Positions 12,320 to 24,600 of a stretch of DNA of 64,000 nucleotides are shown piece by piece. Position numbers and translations under genes: made by a program. The notes beneath the pieces are model-generated. The model was not told the DNA's origin, did not search any database, and saw only the letters and a list, made by a program, of their open reading frames with translations. Each line of letters starts with the position of its first letter. Position 1 is the first letter of the stretch. This DNA comes from Amoeboaphelidium protococcarum. Taxonomy: Eukaryota; Aphelidiomycota; Aphelidea. The stretch spans positions 940,001 to 1,004,000 of the forward strand of contig JALECJ010000255.1 of assembly GCA_023515745.1 (NCBI GenBank), given 5' to 3'.

Positions 12320-13612
12320 ATGAAGTCTGTATGGAGTCGGCGGTTTATAATTCCAGCGGTAGTTTTATTAATTGTGGTGTTAAACATATTCGTGCCGTTC
12401 AAATACACGCTCTTTAACTCTGATTAATGGTACGGTAGTAGAGGCAGAAAGCCTGACTCTCCTGCAAAGTCATCACCGCTAACATCTGAATATAATAGAT
12501 CTTCCCTTTTACATCCAAATTCATCTTCCACTCAGTAATCGTCCTATAGTGAGCGAAGGCATCTCGCGGTTAATATCAAGATTTAAAATAAACACTATCT
12601 GGGTAATGATTTTGGTGGCGAGATTAAAGGATGTCGGCTGGGAAATGAGACGATTAAATGTCACATGTTCAAACGAACCGAAGATGTCAACTAAGATTAC
12701 ATTGACGCCTTATGGTATCATATTCCCACTCACTTTGGCTAATAGGAACCGGTGAGGATGTAGAATGGAGTTCAGACAAGTTGGAACGTTGGCTTCTCAT
12801 ACGAATCGTCAGGATATTATGCACGAATGAATGATGTCGAGTATATGAGCAAATTTGATCTTCTCATGACTTATAGATTAGATTCTGATGTCGTGCTTCG
12901 ATACTTTAGTAACGCGTCCGAGTATTACTCTCCACCTGCCATCGGGCTTGGTCATCGATATCCTGCAGTGTTGTACGTGCAAAAGAACTGTGATCCCCGG
13001 AATGGCCGTGAAGATATTGTGCGCGATCTCATGGAGGCCGGTGTACCTATTCATGCGTATGGAACTTGCTTGCATAACCAGGATAAAGTTATGACTATTG
13101 GCAATGATACGTCTTGGACTGCGAATGTCTTTAAAGGTGGAGTAAATAAAGAACTGCTAGCCAAGCATTATAGGGTATGCGTAGCTATTGAGAACAGTAA
13201 TGCTCGCGACTATGTATCTGAAAAGCTGTGGGATTCTTATCGATGGGGTTGTGTGCCTATTTATTTAGGCGCTCCAAATGTTGTGTCTGATTTTATGCCC
13301 TCAAACGATAGTGCAATATTGATGCCTCCGCGCAAGGATCTGAATTTTCTTCAGGTTGATGGGCGCGTAGATTCTTAATATTAAAGTAGATCCTTTCAAG
13401 ATGCCGTAAAAGATATTCAACTCGCATTACGTGACGATGATGAATACAATCGGAGGTAGAAATGGCGGCAGGTCCCTTTTCATCAACGATCCCCCGGATA
13501 TTAGAGAATAATGAATATAACTCAGATGCCATCTCAAGATTGCTAGATGTGTGCTAAAATCGCGTAGTTGAAACTTAATTCTCTCCGGAAACTTTAGAGG
13601 ATGCTTGAATGA
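12320..13612 (+). CDS. Alpha-1,3-fucosyltransferase, GT10 family
   Basis: 430 aa, one exon, type II membrane protein with a signal anchor at residues ~10-26 and a Ser-rich stem. The catalytic part shows DALWYHIPTHFG, YFSNASEYYSPP, YVQKNCDPRNGRE and the GT10 donor-site motif (VCVAIENSNARDYVSEKLW, then GCVPIYLG). These proteins transfer fucose from GDP-fucose to GlcNAc of N-glycans or Lewis-type acceptors in the Golgi. The C-terminal CQMC resembles the disulphide pair of the family. Several TAA/TAG codons fall in the stem and tail. The start is the first ATG and is immediately followed by the anchor. Confidence 0.95.
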
Positions 13613-14008
13613 AGGTTTGAGCTGTCCAGAGTTTGTCTCATTGCCTCTGATGTTATATTCTGTAGATTATGGTGCTCATGTCATTCAATTGTTTGAGTAC
13701 TAAAAAGTATAAATTAACCATATCTGAGATTAGTGCCTCAATATGATGCAAGAAGTAGTCTTGTTTGTCAGTGCGCATTTGTGTTTCCCCTTGACACGTT
13801 CAAGTGACTGAATCACTCCCGACGACGCGTCCCTTTTTGTTTTTCAATTTCTCCATAATAGCGGCGCGTTGGTATTCAGACGGAATTCTTTTCCTATCTC
13901 TCTTGTGATACAAGGAATCTTTCTCGCTGGTAATTACATATTGTAGTCTCCCTAATTTTATATCACAGCTATATTGTACTCAAATACTGTTAGTCATATC
14001 AAGTAAGT
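13613..14008. other. Intergenic spacer with ACGCGT
   Basis: Holds the 3' end of the fucosyltransferase transcript and the syntaxin promoter. ACGCGTC lies at about 13825, ~180 bp before the syntaxin ATG. I see no ORF or RNA gene. Confidence 0.45.
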
Positions 14009-14947
14009 ATGCGAGATCGAACTGGTGATTTTCTGAGTACTACCAGCCGCAATAATGGCGAGTCTATGGAATTGACTTCTATTCGCACATCCTCTGGTCA
14101 CTCGCTGAATGACATCTTGGCCTGTCTGGACTCTGTGTCAAAGTAAATCTCTGACTTGCAATCCTTGATAGATCAGGTGGAGGGTAAATAGCGCAAAGCA
14201 TAGCGCGTATTTGAGTAGAATAATACGGATACTCTGATAGAGACTAGACAGGAAATCGAGGCTATGAATCGCGATGCCAACTCTCTCGCTCTCAAGATTC
14301 GCAATAGATTAAAAGAGATTTAGAATATCATCAAGAGCGAATTGCTACCCGGAAGTGCTGATTACAGAATGGCCAATACTCAATACACTGCTCATGCCAC
14401 CAAAATGCGGGACATTATCATCTCGTATCAGAGAAATTAGGAGGAGCAGTAGCGCCGATAGCGCGCCAGATTTGAGCGTGAGTATAAAATTGTGAATCCT
14501 GCTGCTACTCAGTACGAGAGTGAAGAGATCATGAACAACAAGACTGATTTTAGCAATGAACAAGTGTTTGCTAATCACATCCTTCGTAGCACGTATAATG
14601 AAGAAGCCAAGAGTCTGCTGAAGGATGTGAAGAGTAGATAGCATGATTTGACTTAGCTGGCTGAGTAGATTGAAGAATTGGCCACGCTATTCACAGATTT
14701 GGATGAACTTGTGAATATGCAAAATGCTCAGATCGAGTCTATCAGTCAGCACATTGAAGGTGCCAAGGTTTACACTGAGGCTAGTAATGCTGAAATGACT
14801 CGCGCTATTAAAACTGCACACTCTGTTCGTAGACGCAAATGGTGTTTGGCTGTGTCTTGTATCATTTTAGTGGCAGTGCTCGTTGTTGTCATCATTCTCG
14901 TTATTGTTCCGGCGGCTTAGAAGAGTTTGAACTCTGGTGCGTAGTGA
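14009..14947 (+). CDS. Syntaxin (Qa-SNARE, Sso1/syntaxin-1 type)
   Basis: 312 aa, intronless. It has an N-terminal Habc-like helical region and then a canonical SNARE motif at ~220-275 (LAEQIEELATLFTDLDELV, with the zero-layer Gln in MQNAQIESI). A basic juxtamembrane RRRKW and a single C-terminal membrane anchor (~285-304) follow. The length and the short luminal tail match plasma-membrane syntaxins that drive exocytic fusion with SNAP25-like and VAMP partners. At least twelve TAA/TAG codons lie in helical regions where Gln is acceptable. The gene uses the first ATG in frame. The extreme C-terminus ends Ala-Gln before TGA. Confidence 0.95.
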
Positions 14948-15285
14948 GTAAATTGGTCCGTATATCCATTCCTCTTCAGTTCCCATAGTCTCAATAGTTG
15001 ATCCAGCTTGCATGAAAATCTGTTTCTCCCCCAAATTAATGATATTTGCATATTGAGCATTTTCATTTATCTTTTTCTTTATATTCTTTATTGCCTTATA
15101 CAGCCGCCAAGCACAACCTCCAGTTTCTGCGGAGACTTTCTAAGCTTCAGAGACTTTTTGAGACGCGTTTCGTTTCGTTTTTCCGTTTCTCTCATAGAGC
15201 ATTATACTTGTGTTGTATTGACTGTTCTCTGATATATTTTACATCACCTGTAGATATAATATCAGACAGAATCATTTAAGACATT
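14948..15285. other. Intergenic spacer
   Basis: Spacer between syntaxin and DPM3 (same strand). ACGCGT at ~15163 lies ~120 bp before the DPM3 ATG. The short ORFs at 15008-15232 and 15046-15279 overlap each other and have no recognisable content. Confidence 0.4.
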
Positions 15286-15708
15286 ATGGGCAAATTATTG
15301 ATGCGCTTGTTCTCGCCTAGTTTTGCATTTATGTCTATATATGGTGTGGTTTTGTTTGATTTATTCCAGTCTTAGTCTGTACTTGGATTGTCTAGTACCT
15401 CGAAAACTGTCTTGCCATTTGTACGTTTATTATATTTTGTATCTAGAATGGCTGTAATATAGTGATATATCTCTAGTGTAGCTTCCATTGATTCTATTAA
15501 TATTATTTGGTGCATATTGCGCACTGACATTGATATACAACGTTTTGACAATCAACGACTGTCCTGAAGCTTATCAAGAGTTGCAACGGGTAAGTGCTTT
15601 ATTATACATTTCTATTCACACAAAAAGTTGTAAGATACATATGAGTGTTGGTAGGAAATTATTGAAGCTAAATAGTATTTATAAAATCGCGGTGTTGATA
15701 TGAATTGA
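15286..15708 (+). CDS. DPM3: Dolichol-phosphate mannosyltransferase subunit 3
   Basis: 98 aa from three exons: 15286-15420, 15482-15589 and 15655-15708. Introns are 15421-15481 (61 nt, ends GTGTAG) and 15590-15654 (65 nt, ends GGTAG). Two hydrophobic segments (residues ~9-30 and ~45-68) are followed by the DPM3 signature INDCPEAYQEL, then EIIEAKQYLQNRG. DPM3 is the small ER-membrane subunit that tethers the catalytic DPM1 and so supplies dolichol-P-mannose for N-glycans, GPI anchors and O-mannose. The length matches the family (~92 aa). It is recognisable only after splicing and with TAG/TAA read as Gln. Confidence 0.9.
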
Positions 15709-16202
15709 ATTGTTGAATATATTATGACTGTACAATGCATAGTAGTTTGGTTTCCTGGTTTAAGCTTTTATTGTATCATTTGGCAACGGATTGTATCCCA
15801 CATGTAGAATTATACCGCTTAGCAGAATGTGTCGAGTAAGATGAGAGAAAATTAGAGTAATACGCGCTTTATGGAATGAGTTATGATACAATGTACTTTT
15901 GAGATCAAGTCAGAGCTACTAAATGATATTGATGCAAACGCGTCAGTTTTTTAAACGAGTTTCACTGCTTCAAAGTCTGATTATAATACAGCTCTCCGGA
16001 ACGAGTTTAATCATTTGATGGTATGATAAAGTGAATCCGTGTCCTCAAAAATATGGTTAGGAAGAAATATTCACTTGAATAGTTGCAGTTGACAATACCA
16101 ACATTTTTATGACTTTCTTGAATCTTTTCGCTTAGCTTTCTGTCAACTGAACATACAGTAACTCGTAATTACTATTTCTGAAATCAAAACGCGCAATCCA
16201 AA
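15709..16202. other. Intergenic spacer
   Basis: AT-rich, ~490 bp, with ACGCGTCA at ~15940. No ORF with a recognisable family and no RNA gene seen on either strand. Confidence 0.4.
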
Positions 16203-16532
16203 ATGTATTGGCCTTATGCGGTAGGCGGCTTTCTAGCTGGATCTGCAATGGAATACTTGTTGATTAGATTCAACTTTTGTAAGAGTATATATATAACTAG
16301 TAACAAGATGCAATAAAATGGATTTAATCATGTAGATGAACATATACGAGTGAGTGAGAGTAGGAAACGTCTGCAGGAGCGAATGGACATTGATGACGCG
16401 GTGGAGCGGTTAATGAGACGCGATCCTGGCAAGTTTTAAAGTCTAGCTGACAGCTGGGAACGCATAAAGATTATGGAAGACAGAGAAGAAGAAGAAGAAT
16501 AATAATAAAGTTAGTAATAAAAGAATGAATGA
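16203..16532 (+). CDS. Small membrane protein resembling UQCC5/SMIM4
   Basis: 90 aa from two exons; the intron is 16279-16335 (57 nt, GTAAGA...ATGTAG). One hydrophobic helix (PYAVGGFLAGSAMEYLLIRF) is followed by FYEHIRVSESRKRLQER and a charged tail that ends in short Glu and Gln runs. The pattern of helix, then MEYxxI, then FYxxxRxxExxRRxQxR resembles UQCC5 (SMIM4), a mitochondrial inner-membrane factor for complex III assembly. Identity is plausible rather than proven, because such short proteins match easily. It is convergent with CGI121, only 18 bp apart. Confidence 0.6.
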
Positions 16533-16550
16533 TGTAAAGAGAGGATATTA

Positions 16551-17178
16551 TCATGTATGCTTTGTAGCCAGCGAGCTAATTATGAATCTATCAAGTTTTT
16601 CATTGTCAGAATCTGAAGGAATTCGAAATACTTGCTTTAGCTTTTACACGTCAGGACTGAACTCGACACTATCAGACACAGAATTGGCGTATTAAGTTGT
16701 CCACTACACCCGATATTACATCAATTAGAATAAAATTTAAAATTTGATCAATATAATATACCTCTGATTCTGTTCCATCTACCGGGAGAATTTCCACCGC
16801 CAACAAATCATTATCCTTCTCATCAAAGCCCAAGTATTTAAAAGCTTCCGACACCTACATATCTGTATTTTAAATTTTACAAATGTGCTGATTAACAAAA
16901 CAATGAAAGCTTACGTGCATTGCAGGTGATAGATTGTAGATAATTTCGCCATAGACGGTGTTGGCTTTGAGAGTGTTTCTATGACGCGACTCCAATGCAT
17001 TATATATCGCCAATTTGAGTATAGTGTCATTGCATATCATCTACCGTTTGATTAAAGCTGCAGACACTTTTCCAGACATTACATCTTTCTTTAGCTAAAG
17101 TGGGCTCTTAATACCACTCAATGATGATATTTACACGCGAACAACCTCATCACTATCAATCTTGAACTCGTATTTCAT
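16551..17178 (-). CDS. CGI121/TPRKB, KEOPS complex subunit
   Basis: 169 aa from three exons; introns are 16855-16914 (60 nt, ends ATGTAG) and 16704-16761 (58 nt, ends GTGTAG). The spliced product shows the family core: NTVYGEIIYNLSPAMHVSEA across the first splice, then FKYLGFDEKDNDLLAVEILP, and near the end VQKLKQVFRI with FIISSLATKHT. CGI121 (yeast) / TPRKB (human) binds the Bud32/TP53RK kinase and tRNA in the KEOPS complex, which makes the universal t6A37 modification of ANN-decoding tRNAs. The length matches (about 175-180 aa). Without splicing, an early TGA would truncate it. Confidence 0.9.
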
Positions 17179-17307
17179 CTTGATCAAAGATTATCCTGTT
17201 TGTGATGGAAGAATTCAGGAGATCAACGATTCCAATTAAAAGATTACGCAAAGCTACATTTTTTAAGTTAAAGATAAATATTTAAGAGAATTTATAGTTT
17301 TAAATTA

Positions 17308-18729
17308 TCACATTTTACTAGAGACACCTTTAGTCGCACTCATCTTCATGGCGAGGACATGCTTCAACTTGGCAACTGCGCCATGCTTTCTCTTGTAAAC
17401 GGGGAAACGCAGCTTGAATTCTTCAACCAAATCCTCTAAACTGGCAATCTTCTTCTTTGACGCGGTGGGAAGTTCATCGAATTGCAATTCAATCTGGAAT
17501 TCAGAAGGTAGACCAAAGTTGAACGGATACGCGTCAAAAGTAGCTTCGGAACTAGTTTTGAGTTCACTACCACCATCATCATCATCCAATTCCTTAAAAA
17601 ACCAATCGACATTTTCTAGCTTGACGTCTTGCAAAGATTTAGGATTCCATTGCGGCTTGTTGTCTTTATCAATCAACAGAGCACGTACACCTTCATAAAA
17701 ATCTCGACATTTATCGCCACCCTGCAAAGCTAATAAAGTTCTGGAAGCCAGAGTGTACTCCATTTCAAAGCAGGATAGAAAATCCAACTCCTTACCTTCG
17801 CGCATCTATCTTGTGGTTATGTGCAGACTCATCGGAGACATCTTCATCATTGTCTGAAGAGTTTACTGCGCGAATTCTGAGCCATCCTTCTACAAATTCT
17901 CAACAGTCTCGAAGATGCTCTCATAAGAGAAACATTTATCGATAACGCTCAGTGCTTGATTCTTCTATAAAGAATACTGACCATAAGACAACTCGCCACT
18001 GAACTCCTCAATTGCATCTGATATCACCTCAGGGTTATCGCTGTTCAGGTGTTGTAGACGCTCTTCTAATAGAGGCAAATTCACAGAAGGCACATAATGA
18101 GTAGCAATACCGGCCCATACCAAATCTTACGCTTTCAATCTAGCACCAGTCAGAGCCAAATACAATCCCAACTTACCATCGAGTCGTGGTAAAAAGAAGG
18201 ATCCGCCAACATCAGGAAATAGTCCAATTGCAGTCTCTGGCATTGCAAACACTGAGTTCTCAGTAGCAACTCTGATGGGCGCGTGTACAGACAGTCCGAC
18301 ACCACCTCCCATGGTAATTCCGTTCAGTAGAGCCACAATAGGCTTGGACTGAGTGCCAATCATATGATTCACGTAGTACTCCCTAGCGAAGAACTGATTA
18401 GCATTAGGCACCTTGTTAACTGCAGCTGTGACCACAGCCTTGACATCACCTCCGGCACAAAAAGCTCTACCTTCTCCCTTCAGCAAAAGACACTACGCTG
18501 CGCGATTATTCTATAAATGTTCCAACTCCACTTTCAGAGCGTCAATCATTTCCACATTCAATGCATTCAAAGCCTTTGGTCTATTCAGCGTGACTGTCTA
18601 CAGCGATCCATTTCGCTATGCCAGAACACTCTACATTCTAAAATTAAAATAACATAATTCAAATCTTCATTGCAATTATATTGATAAATATCTTACACTC
18701 ATTCGCTTGCTTAATAAAAGAGTTGACAT
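17308..18729 (-). CDS. 3-hydroxyisobutyryl-CoA hydrolase (HIBCH/CHY1 family)
   Basis: 451 aa from two exons; exon 1 is only 33 nt (18697-18729) and the intron is 18631-18696 (66 nt, ends ATGTAG). Crotonase fold: [12 protein letters not shown], oxyanion-hole motif [25 protein letters not shown] and [13 protein letters not shown]. The C-terminal extension is typical of HIBCH rather than enoyl-CoA hydratase. It hydrolyses 3-hydroxyisobutyryl-CoA in valine breakdown. The protein ends SSKM; SKM is a permissible peroxisomal PTS1 tripeptide, as in the peroxisomal plant CHY1 branch. The N-terminus ([12 protein letters not shown]) is also basic and Ser/Leu-rich, so mitochondrial or dual targeting cannot be excluded. 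Confidence 0.92.
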
Positions 18730-18833
18730 ATTCTAACTGAATGGTCGATTTGCGATCAAAAGACAAGAGGCAATCAACGATCAAGACACTACCCAAAATA
18801 AACACAATTTTAACAATATATACAAACTATAAA

Positions 18834-21185
18834 TCAATTCCCAATATAATGCTGAGATGAATCGACGGTGGATGGATCAATTTGGTCAGAGGTGAAGCGA
18901 GCGAGAAAAAACTTGCACATATTGCGCATAATGGCGTCCTTTATCTTCATCTCCTCCGTCATCGATTCCCCTTCAACATCACGCGTCCAGTAATCTTTCA
19001 TATCTGGGCGGGTGTGTGTATATATCCCCGTGACAGTCTTCATGTTACTTTGTCGCCACTTCTTGCCAAGTACGCCAACCATATTCTTCGATAACTTATA
19101 ACACATTCGGTCCAAATCATACTACTCAATCTTGCCAATCTTTTTCAAAATCAGTGGAGTTTTATACTAAATGAGCATACCAGTTCTCACCTGCTTATTC
19201 TTCACCAACTTTTACATTATTCTCAAAATGTTGATCACAGTGTAAAAGTTTCTACTGCAAAACTGTATTTACTGCGCAGACTGGGCAGACTATTTATCAA
19301 TTGCCGACTTGCCAAATACATCAAAACTGTCTCTCGCCTCATCACCATCACCGGCATTATCTGAATCAGTCTATGCAAGACTCAGCGTGTCTCCACTACC
19401 ACCATTACCACCATCAATATTGTCTACATTGAAATCCTTCCGAATATACAGTAAAAACTTTTGGAAATCAAACTCTTCCTCCTTGAGCAGATACGTGGTC
19501 ATGTTCTGATTTAAAACTGATAACATAAGAATCATGGCATTAGAATCCACCAAGACACAACTCAAATGTTCAAAGAGACAACTATGAACAGTTTTAGAGT
19601 GCTTGAGAATCAACAAGATTATAAATGTGACAACTTTGGCGCCAATCTCCTTCTATCTCTAAAATTCAACTGCATTACGAGCCTGTGCAGATTGACTCTT
19701 CTACTAACCGTCAGCTATATCAACTTTAAACAACTGCACCACCTTCTATAGAGCAGCTCCAAGATTCTTCTAATTGGGTAAACCATTCAAAGAGAGTAGA
19801 ATCTTGAGGCACGACACCAGACACTCTTCCACCAATGATAAATTCTGATGAAAGAACTGATTAACTTTAGACAACTGAGGTGACTGGGATGAAAACAGAT
19901 TATTCAAACCTTGACTTTGATCACCATATTAACGCAAACCTATTAGGTAAGGTACACTGGATAACTACTCAGCAAACATACTGCGATCACTAAAACTGAT
20001 ACCCATTGATTTTGTCAACTTACACTCCTAGCTCTACTGATATTGTGATAATGGAATGTATAAATTCTTCTACTACACTTATAGAGCCTCTTCTATAGAC
20101 TTGGGTACTTTTGTAAATAGAACAGGCGCAGGATCTAATGGAGTAGCAACATTTTCATTGCCATTACCTGGTGCTGATAGTGACTGACTACCATACTATG
20201 AAGATTGTGGAGACAATGGAGTCTATTACTACAACTATTGAGGGGTGACAGTAGATTACAGTTAGACACCTCTTCCGGTGAACTCTTTAAATGGATCATG
20301 ATTAAGTACGGTGGTAAGTTTGTCATCTCTATTTTGCATAATTTCAAATCCATCCAGGGCGGCGTATCTTTCAATCATCTCATTAACAGCCCTCTAATAA
20401 TCATGCGGGTATAACTTAGTGCGGCGCTCATTATCAAAATCAAACTCCTACAAGCCGTTCTCTTGACGAATGATATTCTTAGTCTTGATCATGTCTTTAA
20501 ACTAGCCAAGTGATAAGCGCAGTAGTCTGTGTACAATGAGGAGCACCTTCTTCAAAGGAAACTAATCATAACTCTCCTTCAGTGCACGTCCGAGTTACAC
20601 CATATAAAATTTTAAATGCACCTCAAAGAAATTATCTCTATCAGATTCCTACTTCTATGACTGTTATTATTGGAAGCATATAAGCAGATAGTATATAGAT
20701 AACATCACGTCAATTTAGATCGATTTAGGAGATTAAGCAGAGTTGCTGGCAAAGAGTTACTCCACAATTGTCTAAACTCTGTCTACAGAGACAAAGGAAC
20801 AAGCCTTCTACAAAGTTGATTTACTTACTATGCCATAGGAACAATTACCCAGTATTATCCACCATAATAGTATTTAACAGAAATCAAATTTCTCTACACA
20901 GCCATCTAACAAGTATTTAATGCACGACTAGATACGGCTCTCATCTTGAGAACTAAACTCCCGGGAACACACTACATTCTACTCTGACAGTCGTTCACCT
21001 TCCCTGATATTAGTCATATCTGCCATAGTAAAGAATTCATTCAATATAGTGTCTATGCTATCACTATCATTGTCAGGAGCATATTTAAATTAAATCTGAG
21101 AAGCCTTCTTCCTCGGAATATTCTTCACCATCTACTTGAGCTGGGCAAGCGTAATAGAATCAGCTGGATCACTAGAAGTTTGCAT
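18834..21185 (-). CDS. STRIP/Far11 (FAM40) STRIPAK-complex protein
   Basis: 783 aa, one exon. The N-terminal region has QFKYAPDNDSDSIDTILNEF, matching the N1221 segment of STRIP1/2 and yeast Far11. The middle is Gln-rich. The C-terminal ~150 residues include RQSNMKTVTGIY and the DUF3402-type end. STRIP proteins scaffold striatin-PP2A with GCKIII/Hippo-type kinases and control cell fusion, cytokinesis and hyphal or cell polarity. It is slightly shorter than human STRIP1 (~837 aa). More than forty TAA/TAG codons occur, many in the disordered middle. It starts at ATG 21183-21185, just after an upstream AT-rich spacer. Confidence 0.85.
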
Positions 21186-21298
21186 TATTTTTCACTATTA
21201 TCTCTTTATTAAAAAGTATATATAACTGAAATATATAGAGTTTAATAATGATAATGAGAATAAGCAAATCTTTAAATATGAAAATGTGAAGACTATGA

Positions 21299-21607
21299 CA
21301 GATTGTAACAGAGTCGTCTACCTATCGAAGTGATAAGGATAATCGCAAAAAGTTAAAGAGAAGAACGGCCGTAGACGAAATCAAAGCCAAAACGCTCGCT
21401 GAAATCTCACCACTATTTGTGTGTAGTGAACTTGGACAGAATTTAAATACAATAAGGAAGGTAATTAGATACTCAATAGTATTAAATCAACCAGCTAAAT
21501 AAATGTAGAAACTTTAATAGAAAGCGAATCAAATTTTTAATTAACATCAGCAATGGTCACTTGCTTTCAATGTGCACAATGGGATTCCAGGAGGATGGCC
21601 GCCGTGA
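21299..21607 (+). CDS. Possible small ORF, 5' end unresolved
   Basis: This frame is open for 102 codons to TGA 21605-21607 and reads like protein: a basic stretch (DNRKKLKRRTAVDEIKAKTL), then QPAKQMQKLQQKANQIF and ending [13 protein letters not shown]. No ATG follows the preceding stop, so a 5' exon would have to be spliced on. The last ~50 bp overlap the 3' end of the cyclase on the other strand. In a genome with one stop codon, random ORFs of this size are common, so this is only a candidate. I do not recognise a family. Confidence 0.3.
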
Positions 21608-24600
21608 GATAAAGTTGCGACAAGTCTCAATTTTTTACAGGACGACTTGATCTTTTGGGATATAATTGCTAAACATTTCAAATCCATACAATGCCTCTTT
21701 AAACTGCCCATTAGTGAAGGCATCAAATGCTAGCTCATACGCGTTGTAAGCCTGCAGCGTAGAGTCTTTCATCAACTTGCGGAATCCAACGAGTTCATAC
21801 ACCTTGACTGGAGTGGATTTACCTCTAACCATAACAATATCAAGTGGACGCGTCACAAAGTAATTCTGATGTAACTTATTCTTGGTATACTCAGTGATCA
21901 TAATCGCTGTGCCATATCGTTTATTGAGAGATTCGCAGCGAGATGCCAAGTTGACATTATCTCCGAGGCAGGTGTAATTGAGGCGCGTTGAGGAGCCAAC
22001 GTTTCCCACGAGAGCTTTACCGGTATTAATTCCAATTCGCATGTTCAAGTCTGGTAAACCTCTGGCGGCCCACTCTTATTACAACTCTATGAGTCTCTGT
22101 CGACTTTTTAACGCAGCACTACAACAGATTGAGGCGTGATCCTTCACTGAGAGCGGTGCATTCCAGAACGCAACAATTGCATCTCCAACATACTTATCCA
22201 CCAGTCCCTGATTCTGGATATAGATATCGGACATGGCAGATAGATATTCTTTCATCATTTACACGAGAACTTTAGGCTCTAATTTCTCGGCGATAGATGT
22301 AAAGTTGACAATGTCAGAGAATAGAACAGTGATTTCCATTTCATCCACACCCAGCACCGCTTCTCTCTTCATCTTCACTAGCAAGGTGACAACGTCCAGA
22401 GGTACGTATTTACTAAAGGACTTTAAACCAGTTTTCATTGCACTCATGGCCGATCTCAGGTACTGGACTTCTTTCAGGTAGATATCAAAATTAAAAAGCG
22501 GACTCTTCCTCATCATGGATATCCTTCTGCTGATTGGAAGAAGGCTCTTTTGACTGCTATATTACTACTACTTTTATGATGACTGTTAATTTGTACCACC
22601 ATGAGTTGAAGCGTCTCCAGTGTTGTCAAAGTCCTCAAAGTTGAGATCGGCAACTGAGAGCATTTCAAGAGCGATTCGCTTCAACGGCTTACCAATTGCT
22701 CGAGTGACAAGAACTGACACTATCAGAGATAAGAAGAATACCAACACAGACACCATCGGTATAAGAACGTAGTGGGCTGTCTGAATATCGCCATTGTATG
22801 CAGAGTATGGGATATAAGCAACCATCACCCAGTCAATATCTCCCTGGCCGCGATAATAATGCTGCACAATGACATGTGAGTTTGCTTCATCGAACACTAT
22901 GGGACCACCACTATCAGGCCATACAATTTGCCGCAAGGATCCATTAGACATCTGCTTGAGCTTTTTAATTGTTGATCTCACCTACTCGGAAGTGCTCAAC
23001 TCTGCATAGATGCGGTCACCTGTAGGGCCCATATTGGGAATATCTATCGATGAAGTGGCCACGAGATATCCTGTGCGTCTCTCTATAGCAAAAAATAGTG
23101 GTATCTAAGATGTATCGCCAGTGAGTGATACAGCTGCATCCTGAAAGTACTTGGCCAACGTAGCAAGCGATATATCCACAGCACTGACAAACTGTAAACG
23201 CGACTAAAAGTATACGGGCCGGACTGCAGTAATGCCAAACGTGATACCTTGAGCATATGTGTACACAGAACTATAACCTGGACGTGCAGCAGCTATAGCC
23301 TACCGGAAGAAAGGCCTACTCATTGCGGAATAATTAGCCACTTGCAGTGGAGGATTAGACGGCGAAAAGGCATCCAGCACGCAAGATGTGTCATTTTAAA
23401 TACAATTGCTCTGAATGCGTACCACCCACCTGTTTGGACGTGTAGTTCTGTTCAAATACTTGACCAAGATGTGCTTAGAGTCAATTTCACCAGTAGAATA
23501 GTCTTAATCCAGTGCGACGCCAGCAAACATATTATCAGGCCCAATAACGTAAATCTGATCATAATCTTAAGTGCCAAATGTCATCAGAGCATACAAGTGC
23601 CTCAGTCCTCTCATAGTATTGTGTATAGGATACTCTGGCGAACTGTAGATGGACTCTGTGAAAATATTGATTCTCTCTGCGCCACTAAACGCCCCGTCTA
23701 GCTTCAACATGACGTTATTTATGGTAGTATTTGACATTGAGGATATGGCGAGTGCAGTAGATGCAGATCCAGAGTAAAAGCTGACCAGAGTTACAGTCAA
23801 TATAGCAATCAGCAAAATGATGACATTAAATACGCTAATGACATTTCTCAGGGACATCCATCTTCTAGGTACACGTAGAGAATCCAGTGAGTATCTGGTC
23901 TTCTGCTTATAAACATCACAACTTTCACTCTTTGTGATGAAAGTTGCCAGACTGGAGTGTCGGAGGCGATCAGAGTTATTCACCGTGTTTGCATTGATCC
24001 AAGTATCAACTGCGCTAGGCTACCTGCTCTTTTGATGACCATATGAACTTGACCGTGCTCGCATTGCATAATCACCAGACGCATCTTGAGAGTTACGTTT
24101 ATAATCATCAGGCGATACAATGGTGATGGATCGCATATGAGGTTTCCCAGATGAGAAAGCATTTGATGTGAATTCTTGATCATTCAAACCGGCAACCATG
24201 AGTCCATCATCTCCAAAACTAACCTCATGAGTTATAATCGGTATACTGCACGGTATATCATTCGACCCTTCTTGCTTGAAGATACTAGTATTCATGAATA
24301 TCTATCTTGATTCAGAGGCGCCCGTGGAGCTTCGCTTACGTCTAACATCAATACCGGAGCACTGACTTGATTCTTTACTTAATCTATCAATAGTTGAAGT
24401 TTTACTGCGTCGACGCGCGGTCCCGTACTTCTAGTCTTCATCACCAGAATTTTAGATATCATTAGATGGTCGCTTACCATTAGTTTGCCATAGTGACAAC
24501 AGACGATCAGCAAACGAAGACTGTCTCCTTGGTGCATAGGCTTCCGACGCATTTGATGGCTGCTTATAAAGAAGTGAAGAAGTAACTTGAGCATTATCAG

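Noticed and set aside
18631-18645. HIBCH acceptor at TTTTAG (18637) and start at ATG 18636
   Set aside because: Using the ATGTAG acceptor at 18631 joins exon 1 in frame ([17 protein letters not shown]) and matches the TGTAG rule; the alternative breaks the frame.
23249-23701. Plus-strand 150-aa ORF opposite the cyclase
   Set aside because: Antisense shadow of the cyclase sensor domain, which is continuous on the minus strand.
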